NCBI RefSeq assembly: GCF_001012825.1
Contig: NZ_LCZJ02000033.1
Coordinates: forward strand, 274,139 to 338,138
Direction: 5' to 3'
Length of the DNA stretch: 64,000 nt
Source: Paenibacillus etheri
GTDB taxonomy: Bacteria; Bacillota; Bacilli; Paenibacillales; Paenibacillaceae
The notes beneath the pieces were generated by a model that did not search any database, had not been told where the DNA came from, and saw only the letters and a list, made by a program, of their open reading frames with translations. Of this stretch, positions 18,859 to 28,008 are shown piece after piece. How positions within the stretch are numbered: the first letter of the stretch is position 1; each line of letters starts with the position of its first letter. The translations under genes and the position numbers were made by a program.

Positions 18859-20661
18859 ATGTCAAAACTAAACAAAATTCAATTTAAACTTTTTAAAAAT
18901 TACACAACGATTATGATTGTAACCATTTCTCTTTTCATGGTCATATTTTATAAATATACATCGACTATATTAGAAGAGAGAGCCACAGAATCGCTTTCCC
19001 AGTTATCTAATACAGCTATTCAGGAATTAGATATGGTGTTAGCTGAGATGAACACTATGCAAAAAAGAGTGCTCTTTGCCGAACAAGCCAAAAGTCTTAT
19101 CTTTACTGACAGTAAGCTATTTGAGACGCATGATTATAAGTTACAAAGAGAATTTAATTACCTTGCTACCTTAATTTATGAACCTCAGCACTATAAAAAT
19201 TATCAAATAAATATTCTAAATCTGAATGGAAATTATGCTGGATTTGGTCATAATTACTTCGTAAAAAAAATAGATACAAGTAAATTAGATAATCAATCAC
19301 TAATTACTGACATCCTTAAGCTGGACGGTAAAAAGTTAATAACTCCTCCACATGTTACCGCTTGGGCTAGCAAAGGTACACAAGTAGTTTCTCTTTATCG
19401 CTCTTTTTCTGAGAATGTTTCTGATCCTAAACCTACTGCAATAATTGAAACTCAAGTCAACTATCAAGAAATAATTGATATTATTAATACAAACTTGAAT
19501 AAATTATTATCTAAAAATACTAAACAAATCATTATCTATGATTCAAACCAGCAATTAATCTATCCTTTAAATAATGCTGAGTTGTCTTTAGATCATTACT
19601 TTGCTTCAATTACTCCATCAACAAATTCCTCATTTATTCTAAAAAATGAAAATACGATCGATAATGAAAAACTAATTATTGCTGGAACTCAGTCAGATTT
19701 TTCGGGTTGGACGGTACTCGCAACAGAACCTGAAGATGAGCTTCTAGCTCCAATTAATGCATTACGTAACACTTTATCTTTGATTGGTCTTATTGCTGTA
19801 TGTCTTACAATGGTAATAAATTATTTGTTATCTCGAAAACTGTCAAATCCAATCAGACAAATACATACCAACATGAAGAAACTAAAATTAGATGAGTTAC
19901 CCATCCATCTTCCTCAGAATATGAATAGCGGTATTGTTGAAATTGAAGGTTTACACCATGTATTTGTTAAAATGTGCGACCAATTGCAAGATTCGTTAGA
20001 TGCTGTTGTTGCCGCAAGATCACTTGAAATACAATCTCGTCTTACTGCCATGCAATCACAGATGAATCCTCATTTTATATATAATACGTTAGCTATCATC
20101 AAAATTATGGGGAAAGAATCTGCCAATAAAGGGATCGTAGACATATGCACCAATCTTTCAACTATGCTACGCTATGTGTCGAGTTCTAGTAGTAGCCCTG
20201 TACTTATCAAAGATGAGCTCGATTACACTTATAACTATTTAAACCTTATGAAGATCAGGTTTCAGGATAATTTGATCTACCAATTAAATATTCCTGAAGA
20301 ATTATATAACATTGAAATTCCAAGATTAATTATTCAACCACTAGTAGAAAATAGTATAAAATTCGCTACCGAAATTTCTCCTCCATGGATAATAGATATA
20401 CAAGGCACAATTGATCATAATAACTGGTTTATTACAGTTTCCGATAATGGCATCGGCATTACAAAGCAAAAATTAGTAGAGCTTCAAAAGAAGTTTTCGG
20501 AATTCAATATTTACCGTGATATTTCAAATAGTCAGATTAACGGTATGGGGTTAATTAACATATTTGCAAGGTTAAAAATCTTATATGGGGATGAAGTCAT
20601 TTTTAAAATTGAACCATTACCTGATCGAGGAGTTTCTATTACAATAGGAGGTAAACTATGA
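18859..20661 (+). CDS. Sensor histidine kinase (YesM type)
   Basis: A 600-residue membrane kinase. It has one membrane segment near residues 17-37, an extracellular sensing region (about 40-300), and a second membrane segment (about 305-330). A HAMP-like linker follows, then the His_kinase domain with the phospho-accepting H405 in QMNPHFIYNTL. The ATPase has an N box in LIIQPLVENSIKFA and a G box in VSDNGIGI. YesM kinases sense sugar-related signals and act with AraC-type response regulators. The gene overlaps the regulator at 20658 by 4 bases (ATGA) and is divergent from the importer it likely controls. This pair is clearly more AT-rich than the flanking hydrolase genes. No strong ribosome site precedes the ATG. 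Confidence 0.92.
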   Translation: MSKLNKIQFKLFKNYTTIMIVTISLFMVIFYKYTSTILEERATESLSQLSNTAIQELDMVLAEMNTMQKRVLFAEQAKSLIFTDSKLFETHDYKLQREFNYLATLIYEPQHYKNYQINILNLNGNYAGFGHNYFVKKIDTSKLDNQSLITDILKLDGKKLITPPHVTAWASKGTQVVSLYRSFSENVSDPKPTAIIETQVNYQEIIDIINTNLNKLLSKNTKQIIIYDSNQQLIYPLNNAELSLDHYFASITPSTNSSFILKNENTIDNEKLIIAGTQSDFSGWTVLATEPEDELLAPINALRNTLSLIGLIAVCLTMVINYLLSRKLSNPIRQIHTNMKKLKLDELPIHLPQNMNSGIVEIEGLHHVFVKMCDQLQDSLDAVVAARSLEIQSRLTAMQSQMNPHFIYNTLAIIKIMGKESANKGIVDICTNLSTMLRYVSSSSSSPVLIKDELDYTYNYLNLMKIRFQDNLIYQLNIPEELYNIEIPRLIIQPLVENSIKFATEISPPWIIDIQGTIDHNNWFITVSDNGIGITKQKLVELQKKFSEFNIYRDISNSQINGMGLINIFARLKILYGDEVIFKIEPLPDRGVSITIGGKL

Positions 20662-22229
20662 CAAACACAAGAAATTACACTGTATTGGTCGTAGAAGATG
20701 AACCAATTATTCTACAAGATACTATAAATGAAATAACAAATTCAGAAATGAACTTTCAAGTTATAGGAACTGCCTCGAATGGTTTAGAAGCACTTCATAT
20801 GTATAAAGAATTAAAACCAGATGTTGTTTTTACGGATATACAGATGCCTGTTATGAATGGATTGCAATTAACTAAGGAATTAAAAGAATTAGATCCAGAT
20901 TTATACATTGTTATATTAAGTGGCTATAGTGATTTTGAATATGCGCAACAAGCGATTAAATTAGGTGTAAAAGAATATCTTCTAAAGCCTCTCGATGCAG
21001 AGGAACTTACCGTTTTACTTAAAAAATTTTATTCGTCTCTTAACCAAAAATATAAATCTAACGAATCCACTATGTTGTTATCCACATTGAATGGAATGGA
21101 AGATATTCATTCATTGCCTTTTTGTTATAAGCAAAATTATTTTGTCTTATTTCTTGTAGGTTTAGGTAATTTATTTCATAATTCTCTATCTAGTAGTATG
21201 GTTTCTAGCATTTCTTCTTTATGGGAAAAAATAAACTGGGATCAATTATTTGTTCATGTTTTTGGAAGTGATCAACAAGTTTGGCTTATCAATGAACTAT
21301 GTCCTAATCAAAAGTATATTGTTTTCACTATAGACAAGAATAGTTCAAACGAAGAAATACATCATTTAGCGAATAAATTTCTACACAAGTTGCAGTCCTG
21401 TATCGACATCACAGCCATTAGCATATGCCATAATAACCAACCTATTTCCTATGATAAAATTCCTGATACTTCTCAAGAAATACGTTGGAAATTAGAAAAT
21501 AACTTTGTTATAGGAAAAAAGGTCGTATATTCGTGTGGAAATATACAAGATAAACCAATATCACCCTATTTAGAACCAAACATCCAAAATAAACTTAAAA
21601 TAAGTATGTGTTCCAATAACTTAAATATCTTAAAAAAAGACCTCTTTTCAGTACTAGAGGAATATGACAATAGAATGTTGCCCCAAAAAACAGTCGAACA
21701 AAATTTGATGCAAATCATAAATCTCCTAACTCACCACTATCAACTTGACGCTATTGTCAATTCTGTTCATGTTGAGTATGTTTTGCATACTTCATTATTT
21801 ACTGCAAACAGTTTAACATCAATAAAAGAGGAAATATGGAATATTATTCATGACTTAATACAATCTCGAACTTTAGAATATTTCAGTAATGAGGAATTAG
21901 CTAATCAATTGATCGAATATCTTAAGGGACATTTCTCAGAGGATATTAAAGTTGAAGATTTGTCAAAGCACTTTAATTTTAATGGCACCTATCTTGCTAG
22001 AGTATTCAAAAAATATACGGGTGACTCGCCGATGAAATACCTTATAGATTTAAGAATCAATGACGCCATTCGATTAATTCGAGAAAGGGAAGATTTAGAT
22101 ATCAAGCTAATTTCTGAAATGGTTGGCTATACAGATCCTCGCTATTTTAGTCGTATTTTTAAAGCACGGATTGGTACCTCCCCTTCTGAATATAGGAATA
22201 CTGTTTATAATATTTCAGAGAGCAAATAA
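20658..22229 (+). CDS. AraC-type response regulator (YesN type)
   Basis: A 523-residue cytoplasmic regulator. The receiver domain occupies residues 8-130. It has the acidic pocket EDEP, phospho-acceptor D60 in VVFTDIQMP, and the conserved K in EYLLKPLDAEE. A variable middle region of about 270 residues follows. The C-terminal AraC double helix-turn-helix (about 415-515) contains DLSKHFNFNGTYLARVFKKY and ISEMVGYTDPRYFSRIFK, and ends with GTSPSEYR. Coupled by a 4-base overlap to the kinase upstream. Its likely targets are the divergent importer operon and the SLH hydrolase, which share a 49-bp upstream element. Confidence 0.93.
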   Translation: MTNTRNYTVLVVEDEPIILQDTINEITNSEMNFQVIGTASNGLEALHMYKELKPDVVFTDIQMPVMNGLQLTKELKELDPDLYIVILSGYSDFEYAQQAIKLGVKEYLLKPLDAEELTVLLKKFYSSLNQKYKSNESTMLLSTLNGMEDIHSLPFCYKQNYFVLFLVGLGNLFHNSLSSSMVSSISSLWEKINWDQLFVHVFGSDQQVWLINELCPNQKYIVFTIDKNSSNEEIHHLANKFLHKLQSCIDITAISICHNNQPISYDKIPDTSQEIRWKLENNFVIGKKVVYSCGNIQDKPISPYLEPNIQNKLKISMCSNNLNILKKDLFSVLEEYDNRMLPQKTVEQNLMQIINLLTHHYQLDAIVNSVHVEYVLHTSLFTANSLTSIKEEIWNIIHDLIQSRTLEYFSNEELANQLIEYLKGHFSEDIKVEDLSKHFNFNGTYLARVFKKYTGDSPMKYLIDLRINDAIRLIREREDLDIKLISEMVGYTDPRYFSRIFKARIGTSPSEYRNTVYNISESK

Positions 22230-22258
22230 TAAATTCACGTTCTGAGGAAGTGTTAATT

Positions 22259-22297
22259 ACTGTCCTAGCACTATATTTAGTGACTAGGGCAGTTTTT
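22259..22297 (+). terminator. Terminator of the two-component operon
   Basis: ACTGTCCTAG plus CACT pairs with AGTG and CTAGGGCAGT (one bulged A, one G-U pair), followed by TTTTTA. It lies 30 bases after the regulator stop codon. Confidence 0.88.
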
Positions 22298-22333
22298 ATT
22301 CTGTGCTTTTCTAGTAAACCTACCTTATATTTT

Positions 22334-22470
22334 TCATACTTGACTCAGCCTAATTAATGCGCTGTCATAATCTCCCGTTAAGCGAAGCAGAATGCCTCGC
22401 GACATCCAACCTTGACCGCTGCGTACTTCTTCTGTTTCCACGTTTCGATACATAACTGTCGATTTCAATC
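22334..22470 (-). pseudogene. Tail of an unidentified gene
   Basis: The minus strand has an open frame ending at 22334 whose last 40 or so residues look like real protein, including SGQGWMSRGILLRLTGDYDS and a stop after IRLSQV. No start or upstream domain remains; the frame dissolves before 22600. I do not recognise the family. It shows that a gene was truncated here. Confidence 0.35.
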
Positions 22471-22670
22471 CACGCAGCAACAATGGAAAAGCTGGAGCAC
22501 CAAAATACTGATGCCGATGGAGATTACCCTACCTATGGCAGAAATGCTCACCCGCCTGCAGTGCCGCTACCGCCGAATGAGCTCGAAATTGATTTAATTT
22601 CATGTCTTATTTAAAATGATAGAAAAGATTCCTGTTTTTACCTTGTTTTTTTATTTTCATTTTATTAGCG

Positions 22671-22807
22671 CCAACTACTTGACTTAACAAAAAAGCAACT
22701 CCCCTGTTGGCAAGTCGCTCTTAAATACTCTATTGTGAATCTCTAATTATCGTCTATATCTCAACGCTTCGCCTTATAAAACTCATGATACAGCTTCATG
22801 AGCGCCC
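22671..22807 (-). repeat. 137-bp duplicate of the sigK-copy 3' end and its terminator
   Basis: Matches 52009-52145 with a single mismatch. It holds the last 18 or so codons of a sigK 3' copy, the stop codon, the spacer and the terminator hairpin. At 22808 the similarity stops abruptly and unrelated DNA leading to the DUF5054 gene begins. It is a clean recombination scar. Confidence 0.9.
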
Positions 22808-22836
22808 TGTATGCTCATTATGTTCGCAGGAAATTG

Positions 22837-24843
22837 TTATCCCAACACTAACTCAAAACGAGCAAAAATATCTTCTTCATACCACATCGTGAAATTAGTT
22901 CCCCATGTTGTGTTCAATAGTGTAAACGTAAATTTATTATTGTCTTGATGGTATTTGTTGTTATAACTTAGATTGTTATTTGTTCCGATTCCCAAAAGAG
23001 GGGCATCCATAGGTTTAATATTGATTTTTTTATCGCTGCCATCGTAAATTAACTCTTCAATCATGTGTTGCAACTTATTTCCGTGACCTACCACTTCAAA
23101 AGGTGAAATAACGGTATCAATTTTACGAATCTTAGTTAAGTACGGCGAATTCAAACGTGGTGTAATGTCAAAAGAATAAATTTCTGGATAACGAATTGCA
23201 TCTTTATCCTTTAATAATAGTGCAATTTCAACTTTATCTCCAAATTGATATTTAACCTTTACAACTCTTGGAGCACCATACTCCTCCACAGCTCTTTGGC
23301 TATACTTTAAAGTTGCAATAATCGAATCATTTTCCATAACTAATTTCACAACATGTGGTGTGAAATTTTCATTCAATTGAATTCGTTTTTGAATCTCCAT
23401 TCCTGGCTTTAAGAAGTCAATTGCCCACCAATTATGTTGTAATTCACGCAAATAGTTGTAACGTAGGTTATCATAGTCATTTTGCCCAGCAATTGTATAG
23501 CTCAGAACCCCGAGTTTGTTGTCCTGATCAAAGTAAAGTGTTCCATCCTTTTCTAAGTGGTTAATTGAACCATCGCTAGTAAACATAACTTGATACCCGT
23601 TTACCGAAATCAATTCTTCCAAACCACATTCAATACCTTGGTTTTCAAAGATATGATATGGAACTTCGATAAGTTTTTTAATGTTATTTTGATCTTCAGG
23701 CTCCAAACAAGCTATTGCACGATCAATGTTCTTGCGTTGTTCTTTCCATGAAGACTCATAAAATTTGTACGAACGATCAGTCCACTCATTATAAGTGAAT
23801 TGCATTTCGCCAACAGTTGCATCTTTAACAATTCCATAAGCGTAGGTTAAATCAGGATCCGTAATTTGGTCTAAACTACGCGCTCGTTGGAAGTCTTTCT
23901 TTTCATAATTCATATAGTCACTGAAATAGCGTTTGATATCCATTCCCCAAGTATGCTCTGGAACTAACATCGCATAGAAATTAGCATCATCATTTTCTAT
24001 TTTGTTATCAAACATGTAATTAGTTAAAATCCGATAATCACGAATGATTTTCGGATCAGACATCATTCCATGAATCCATGTGTCCCCAATCTCCTCTGTA
24101 ATAACTGGCAGTTGGTCACGTACTTCCCAAATTTCATTTGCAAACTGATCCATTGAAGTCATTTCAAGCTCATAGTCTGGATACTCATTCGCCATTTTTG
24201 ACAAAAAGACGTTAATTTTCTCTTTTGTTCCTGGACCACTATTATCATGAGTATGCATAAACGCCAGCTTGTTATCTATGCAATCAATTCCGATTACGCC
24301 ACCATAGTCGTCTGAATAAGAGACAATTATCTCACTTTCGCCATTCTTCCATAGAAATGTATCTGGAACTTCTGGAATTGAGCTCGAGCCATTTACACCA
24401 ATGTGTAGGAATTTAATTCCTTGACGATATAACTCATCAACAATCCCGATAGTATGTCCTGGGACGTCGGTCATCTTTGCGCTTGTTGTTTTGTATCCAT
24501 AACGAGCATCTAACTTCTTTGAGATTGAAGTCATGTAATGTAAAGTTTGAGGTGTCATAGTTTCAGATTCAAACGTACACGGGATTGCGTGCCAGCGAAT
24601 GTAACCTTTCTTTATGGCGTCGTCTAGCTTTTTACAAGCTTCTTGATCCATGTTTTTGAAGTAATATTCAATAATAAAGCTACCTGTTGTCCAAACAAAG
24701 TCTTTGCCCTCTTTTCTTAAGTCTTCAGCTAAAGTGATTGCGTTTTGAATGTAATCATGGCAATACTTGTGCAAGACATTTTCTGCTAAATCGGTAAAAC
24801 CAATGTCAAAATGAGTTTTGTTTACCACATAGATTTTTTTCAT
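22837..24843 (-). CDS. GH38-related protein (DUF5054 type), putative alpha-mannosidase-like hydrolase
   Basis: A 668-residue protein without signal peptide. The N-terminus has the GH38-type metal motif in a short form, NKTHFDIGFTD (H11, D13), and a candidate nucleophile D126 in MTDVPGHTIG, where GH38 enzymes carry their catalytic Asp. About residues 1-330 would form the GH38 barrel and the rest beta-rich domains. Known relatives are annotated DUF5054, with no activity I can cite. The start is at 24843, because AAGGTG precedes it by about 12 bases; an ATG 9 codons earlier has no ribosome site. It is flanked by debris (sigK tail on one side, kinase fragment on the other). Confidence 0.75.
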   Translation of the reverse strand: MKKIYVVNKTHFDIGFTDLAENVLHKYCHDYIQNAITLAEDLRKEGKDFVWTTGSFIIEYYFKNMDQEACKKLDDAIKKGYIRWHAIPCTFESETMTPQTLHYMTSISKKLDARYGYKTTSAKMTDVPGHTIGIVDELYRQGIKFLHIGVNGSSSIPEVPDTFLWKNGESEIIVSYSDDYGGVIGIDCIDNKLAFMHTHDNSGPGTKEKINVFLSKMANEYPDYELEMTSMDQFANEIWEVRDQLPVITEEIGDTWIHGMMSDPKIIRDYRILTNYMFDNKIENDDANFYAMLVPEHTWGMDIKRYFSDYMNYEKKDFQRARSLDQITDPDLTYAYGIVKDATVGEMQFTYNEWTDRSYKFYESSWKEQRKNIDRAIACLEPEDQNNIKKLIEVPYHIFENQGIECGLEELISVNGYQVMFTSDGSINHLEKDGTLYFDQDNKLGVLSYTIAGQNDYDNLRYNYLRELQHNWWAIDFLKPGMEIQKRIQLNENFTPHVVKLVMENDSIIATLKYSQRAVEEYGAPRVVKVKYQFGDKVEIALLLKDKDAIRYPEIYSFDITPRLNSPYLTKIRKIDTVISPFEVVGHGNKLQHMIEELIYDGSDKKINIKPMDAPLLGIGTNNNLSYNNKYHQDNNKFTFTLLNTTWGTNFTMWYEEDIFARFELVLG

Positions 24844-24901
24844 TTCTATAATCACACCTTTCTTAGTCATAATACGTCGTGAAATAATTGCTTTCAGGCT
24901 T

Positions 24902-24967
24902 TTACTCCACTTTTGTTTTTACAAGGTTCGGCCATTCCAATTCGGACTCTGAATCATGATCTCTCAT
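24902..24967 (-). CDS. Possible 21-residue leader ORF
   Basis: A short frame beginning MRDHDSESELEWPNLV, with AAGAGG 7 bases before its ATG, ends about 60 bases before the DUF5054 gene on the same strand. It may be a leader peptide or the clipped start of a lost gene. No family is recognisable. Confidence 0.3.
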   Translation of the reverse strand: MRDHDSESELEWPNLVKTKVE

Positions 24968-25071
24968 AAAAAACCTCTTAATAATTAACTATTGGTATTT
25001 CACTTAACATCTCCGCATATTGCGGGGTATTCCAAGTAATAATAGTTCATTCCATACGTCTAGTATTTATT

Positions 25072-25377
25072 TTATAAAGACACATCTTTATAAAATCCTG
25101 ACATTTTAATGTGTCTACCACCTGTTTCATACGATAAAATCTGATAAAACCAAATCAATCGTTTTAAAGTTTCAATAACATTTTGATTAACAGATACGAC
25201 CTGTATTGAATTCGCAATATGAGCAAAGTATTCATCCATCAACAACGCAGTTCGACCCAATACTTTGGAGGAGTGTGTTCTCATATCCGCTTCCATGGGC
25301 GTGGAAGATTTAACATAGGAAAAGTAACCTAATGTGCTTAAAGAGACGACCAGCAGAATGGATCTCAACCATTCCAT
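25072..25377 (-). pseudogene. Sensor-kinase N-terminal fragment
   Basis: About 100 residues: a membrane helix near the start, then a stretch with MDEYFAHIANSIQVVSVNQ that resembles the extracellular beginning of YesM-type kinases. It then stops with no kinase domain. GGGAAGG precedes the ATG at 25377. It is most simply a truncated two-component sensor. Confidence 0.5.
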
Positions 25378-25458
25378 AATCATCCTTCCCATTTAGAATA
25401 ACTCCGGAAAAGGAAGAATGACTGAGAAAGGTTCGGCTGATTATCGAAATTTTGAACA

Positions 25459-25496
25459 ACAAAATAAAAAAACCTCCTTACTCTTCCAAGGAGGTT
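25459..25496 (-). terminator. Terminator of sigK copy A
   Basis: AACCTCCTTA..CCAAGGAGGTT forms a near-perfect stem (25471-25496), with a T-rich run on the minus strand (25459-25470). It lies 40 bases past the stop codon of the sigK copy. Confidence 0.9.
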
Positions 25497-25537
25497 AACA
25501 ATCTACGTATACTTCACAACAGCTAAATAACTTAAAA

Positions 25538-26014
25538 TCACCGCTTCGCCTTATAAAACTCATGATAAAGCTTCATGAGTGCCCTCTTCTCTATCCGCGA
25601 CACATAACTCCGTGAGATACCAAGCTCCTTCGCAATCTCCCTCTGCGTCCTCTCTTCTCCACCTGTATCAAGTCCAAATCGCCCAACGACAACTTCTTTT
25701 TCCCGATCATCCAAAATATCAAGATTACGATAAATCTTGCTCTTCTCAATCTTAAGATCGACCTCTTTAATGACATCATCTGCTTCGGAACCAAGAATAT
25801 CGATGAGTGTAATTTCGTTCCCTTCCTTGTCTGTCCCAATTGGATCGTGCAGAGATACATCTTTACGGGTCTTCTTTAGTGATCTAAGGTGCATTAGGAT
25901 TTCGTTTTCAATACAACGAGCAGCAAAAGTGGCCAGCTTTGTCCCTTTGTTCGGGCGGTAGCTCTCGATAGCCTTGATCAGGGCGATGGTGCCGATGGAG
26001 ATCAGGTCCTCCAT
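25538..26014 (-). CDS. sigK: Sigma-K C-terminal part, copy A (5'-truncated sigK)
   Basis: Encodes 158 residues of the late mother-cell sporulation sigma factor. They run from region 2.2 ([18 protein letters not shown]), through 2.3-2.4 and the linker with [11 protein letters not shown], to the region 4 helix-turn-helix ([20 protein letters not shown]). The pro-region and region 2.1 are missing. The open frame continues upstream through KKFDNTG to the junction near 26065 but has no ATG there. Compared with copies B and C, only one or two residues change (here GTIA for GTIG), while many codons differ silently. Without region 2.1 it is unlikely to act alone. It would be functional if a recombination joined it to the 5' half, as in the skin system of B. 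subtilis. Confidence 0.85.
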   Translation of the reverse strand: MEDLISIGTIALIKAIESYRPNKGTKLATFAARCIENEILMHLRSLKKTRKDVSLHDPIGTDKEGNEITLIDILGSEADDVIKEVDLKIEKSKIYRNLDILDDREKEVVVGRFGLDTGGEERTQREIAKELGISRSYVSRIEKRALMKLYHEFYKAKR

Positions 26015-26032
26015 GTCCTCACCGGTGTTGTC

Positions 26033-26065
26033 GAATTTTTTGAGGTTATGGACACGATACGATGT
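26033..26065 (-). repeat. Junction arm at sigK copy A
   Basis: A roughly 33-base block (GAATTTTTTGAGGTT, then GGACACGATACGATGT on the plus strand) spanning the point where sigK similarity ends. Related blocks occur at 26893-26918, 52594-52626 and 55418-55450; sequences beyond them differ. Confidence 0.75.
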
Positions 26066-26333
26066 AAACTGGAATGAAATAAACTTACTACTACTAAAAG
26101 GGAAGAGTAAAGGGATTGTGGTATCTGACCATAATCGACCTGTTATTCGTAACGCTATTACGTTATTTAGGATATAAAACCAAGCATTTCTTGTGCGTAC
26201 AAATAAAATCCAAAAATCCTTGTAACGGTATTATTAGATGTGTTATTGGTAAAATGATGGGTTCAATAGACACTTGGTACCCCCATCAAAAAAAGAACCA
26301 CATAGAACAAAGCCATCTGGTGTCTCCGTACTA
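26066..26333. other. Spacer between sigK copy A and the immunity-gene relic
   Basis: AT-rich DNA with no frame I can support on either strand. The plus-strand open frame that spans it has no ribosome site and no protein-like composition. Confidence 0.4.
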
Positions 26334-26580
26334 TTACTTGCCGATAAAGTCGTTAATTCTTAGAGAATATAACTTTACGAACTGCGACTCAAGTTCCCCT
26401 TAATAGCAAAAGATATTTTTCTGAAAAGAAAATTTTGTTGTTAATGATGATTTCTATCTCACCTTCAATATCGGCAAGTAGTTTAAAGTTTTTTGCTAAA
26501 ACTAATTCTCTCTCAATTTCCTTATCATTACCTAATGAAAAATGAAAGATTATTGTTACTTTATCGGATAAGAAGTCCAT
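26334..26580 (-). pseudogene. Possible immunity gene for the Rhs toxin, frameshifted
   Basis: The frame from 26580 encodes 63 residues rich in charged and aliphatic positions (e.g. FKLLADIEGEIEIIINNKIF). A one-base shift near 26398 restores a further stretch, GELESQFVKLYSLRINDFIG, up to a stop at 26334. It begins inside the last codons of the toxin-like frame upstream, the classic overlap of toxin and immunity genes. The immunity role is inferred from position only. Confidence 0.45.
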
Positions 26581-26920
26581 ATCTTACCATCAGCTCCTAC
26601 AATAACTTGAATTTTAGTTTCCCCCAGCACTCTGAAGATGTTTGTTGGAAACTTTGAAGCTATGACTATTTACTTCCGCTTTCAACTTATTAGAGGAGTT
26701 AGAACCATCCAGCGGTACCTTTACATTATTAGGTTTAACTGTTGTGCTTTGAGTTTAACAATTTTAAAGTCTTTAAATATCCATTTTGGAACTGTATACG
26801 CGCCTCCACCAGCACTCCCACTTTTCCCACCCATTCCATGCATATTTCCGGTTGAATCGGTATATATAAGTGGATTATTGATCACATACTTTGAATTTTT
26901 TGAGGTTGTGGATACGATGG
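26556..26920 (-). pseudogene. Rhs-family C-terminal tail with decayed toxin domain
   Basis: On the minus strand KYVINNPLIYTDSTGN is the closing motif of an Rhs core (pattern NNPLxYxDPxGN). The variable tip follows. The tip is interrupted by two frame changes but can be traced through VKPNNVKVPLDGSNSSNK and KVSNKHLQSAGG to IQVIVGADGKIWTSYPIK, an ending typical of polymorphic toxins. The large Rhs body is gone; its place is taken by the arm sequence at 26893-26918. Confidence 0.6.
26893..26918 (-). repeat. Junction arm next to the Rhs tail
   Basis: Same block as at the sigK junctions (GAATTTTTTGAGGTTGTGGATACGAT, split here: GAATTTTTTGAGGTT then GTGGATACGAT), with one or two changes. Here it abuts an Rhs tail and not sigK. 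Confidence 0.7.
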
Positions 26921-26999
26921 GGGATAGAAAAAGCCGAACGAAAATCAGGAGTGGATACCTGGATTTCACTCGACTCAATACTTACTAACTAAGGTATAT

Positions 27000-27974
27000 T
27001 TAGGATAAAATTAACGGCAGTGCATTGCAAAGATTATCATATTCTTTTAAGCATAAGGACTGCACTCCGCTCTTACTGATATTTCCTCCATTGATTCCAA
27101 TAGCTGAAAAACCAGCCAGCCTGATCGATACAACCCCGGCTGATGAATCTTCAAATCCCAATACATGTCCCTTGTCTTCTTCAGTTAGACCAAGTCCAAC
27201 TCTTGCAGTTTCAGAATACAGCCATGGATGAGGTTTTGGGGCGAGCTCTCCCAACGTTCCTACTTGCCCTTTTACCAATGCTTGCCCTGCTGTAATGATC
27301 GCATCATAAAAATCTAGCGGATCTCCCATTCCCAGCGTTTTGAAAGCGGATATGATCTCAGGCATCGCCTTATTATATAGACCTGAAGTGACTAAACCTA
27401 TTTTGATGTTTTTGGCTTTCAACTCATATAAAAAATCCTTAAGTCCAGGAGCAGGTGTGAATGCATCTGTCTTTCCCCTGCCATGCAGTATCTCATTCAT
27501 TTCATATTCTGTTATTGCAAAGTAGTGTTTTCTTGCCTCTTCTACTGTCTGATTAGGGCAATATTTGTCTATACAGTATTGCAAATGCTCGGATACCGAA
27601 TGCCCCGAAACATGCGGTTCATCACTAGCCTCTAATGTAAATTTAGCATTGTTGGTAAGTCTCGATACAGTCTGCTCTATAATCCACATCCAAAAACTTT
27701 CACTATGCACACTTGTACCGTCTAAGTCCATCAGTATAGCTTTTGCATTCCCTTCATACTTCGGTTTATATACCGGATATATGGCTGGATAGCCCATTGC
27801 AGATTTTACATAACATAAGGTTTTATCTTCAAATAGAATAAATTCCACTTTTTTGTCATGAGGAGTTAAAATTTCTTTAACTCCGTCTTTTCCAAGTTGA
27901 AATAGTCCATCTCCGCCAGTTTCAAGATTGATAAACCCAAATAATTCATCTTTTATATTATATTGTTGCAGCAT
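27000..27974 (-). CDS. HAD-family hydrolase with an extra N-terminal domain
   Basis: A 324-residue cytoplasmic protein. Residues about 78-320 are a haloacid-dehalogenase phosphatase/phosphomutase of the beta-phosphoglucomutase type. Motif I is LMDLDGTSVHSE (nucleophile D83, acid D85), motif II VTSG, and motif IV GFEDSSAGV. The first 75 residues form a separate small domain (KVEFILFEDKTLCYVKSAMG) not found in ordinary HAD enzymes, and I do not recognise it. The gene lies 34 bases behind the GH38 alpha-mannosidase and is likely co-transcribed, so a sugar-phosphate substrate is plausible. An ATTTCC/GGAAA-type ribosome site precedes the ATG. Confidence 0.85.
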   Translation of the reverse strand: MLQQYNIKDELFGFINLETGGDGLFQLGKDGVKEILTPHDKKVEFILFEDKTLCYVKSAMGYPAIYPVYKPKYEGNAKAILMDLDGTSVHSESFWMWIIEQTVSRLTNNAKFTLEASDEPHVSGHSVSEHLQYCIDKYCPNQTVEEARKHYFAITEYEMNEILHGRGKTDAFTPAPGLKDFLYELKAKNIKIGLVTSGLYNKAMPEIISAFKTLGMGDPLDFYDAIITAGQALVKGQVGTLGELAPKPHPWLYSETARVGLGLTEEDKGHVLGFEDSSAGVVSIRLAGFSAIGINGGNISKSGVQSLCLKEYDNLCNALPLILS

Positions 27975-28008
27975 TGTAATTTCCTTTCTATCTATCAGAT
28001 TTTAAACT

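Noticed and set aside
22412-22597. A 61-codon plus-strand frame.
   Set aside because: No ribosome site or domain; the opposite strand has a more protein-like tail.
25538-26014. The sigK copies as complete alternative sigma factors.
   Set aside because: Region 2.1 and the pro-sequence are missing, and no start with a ribosome site is present.
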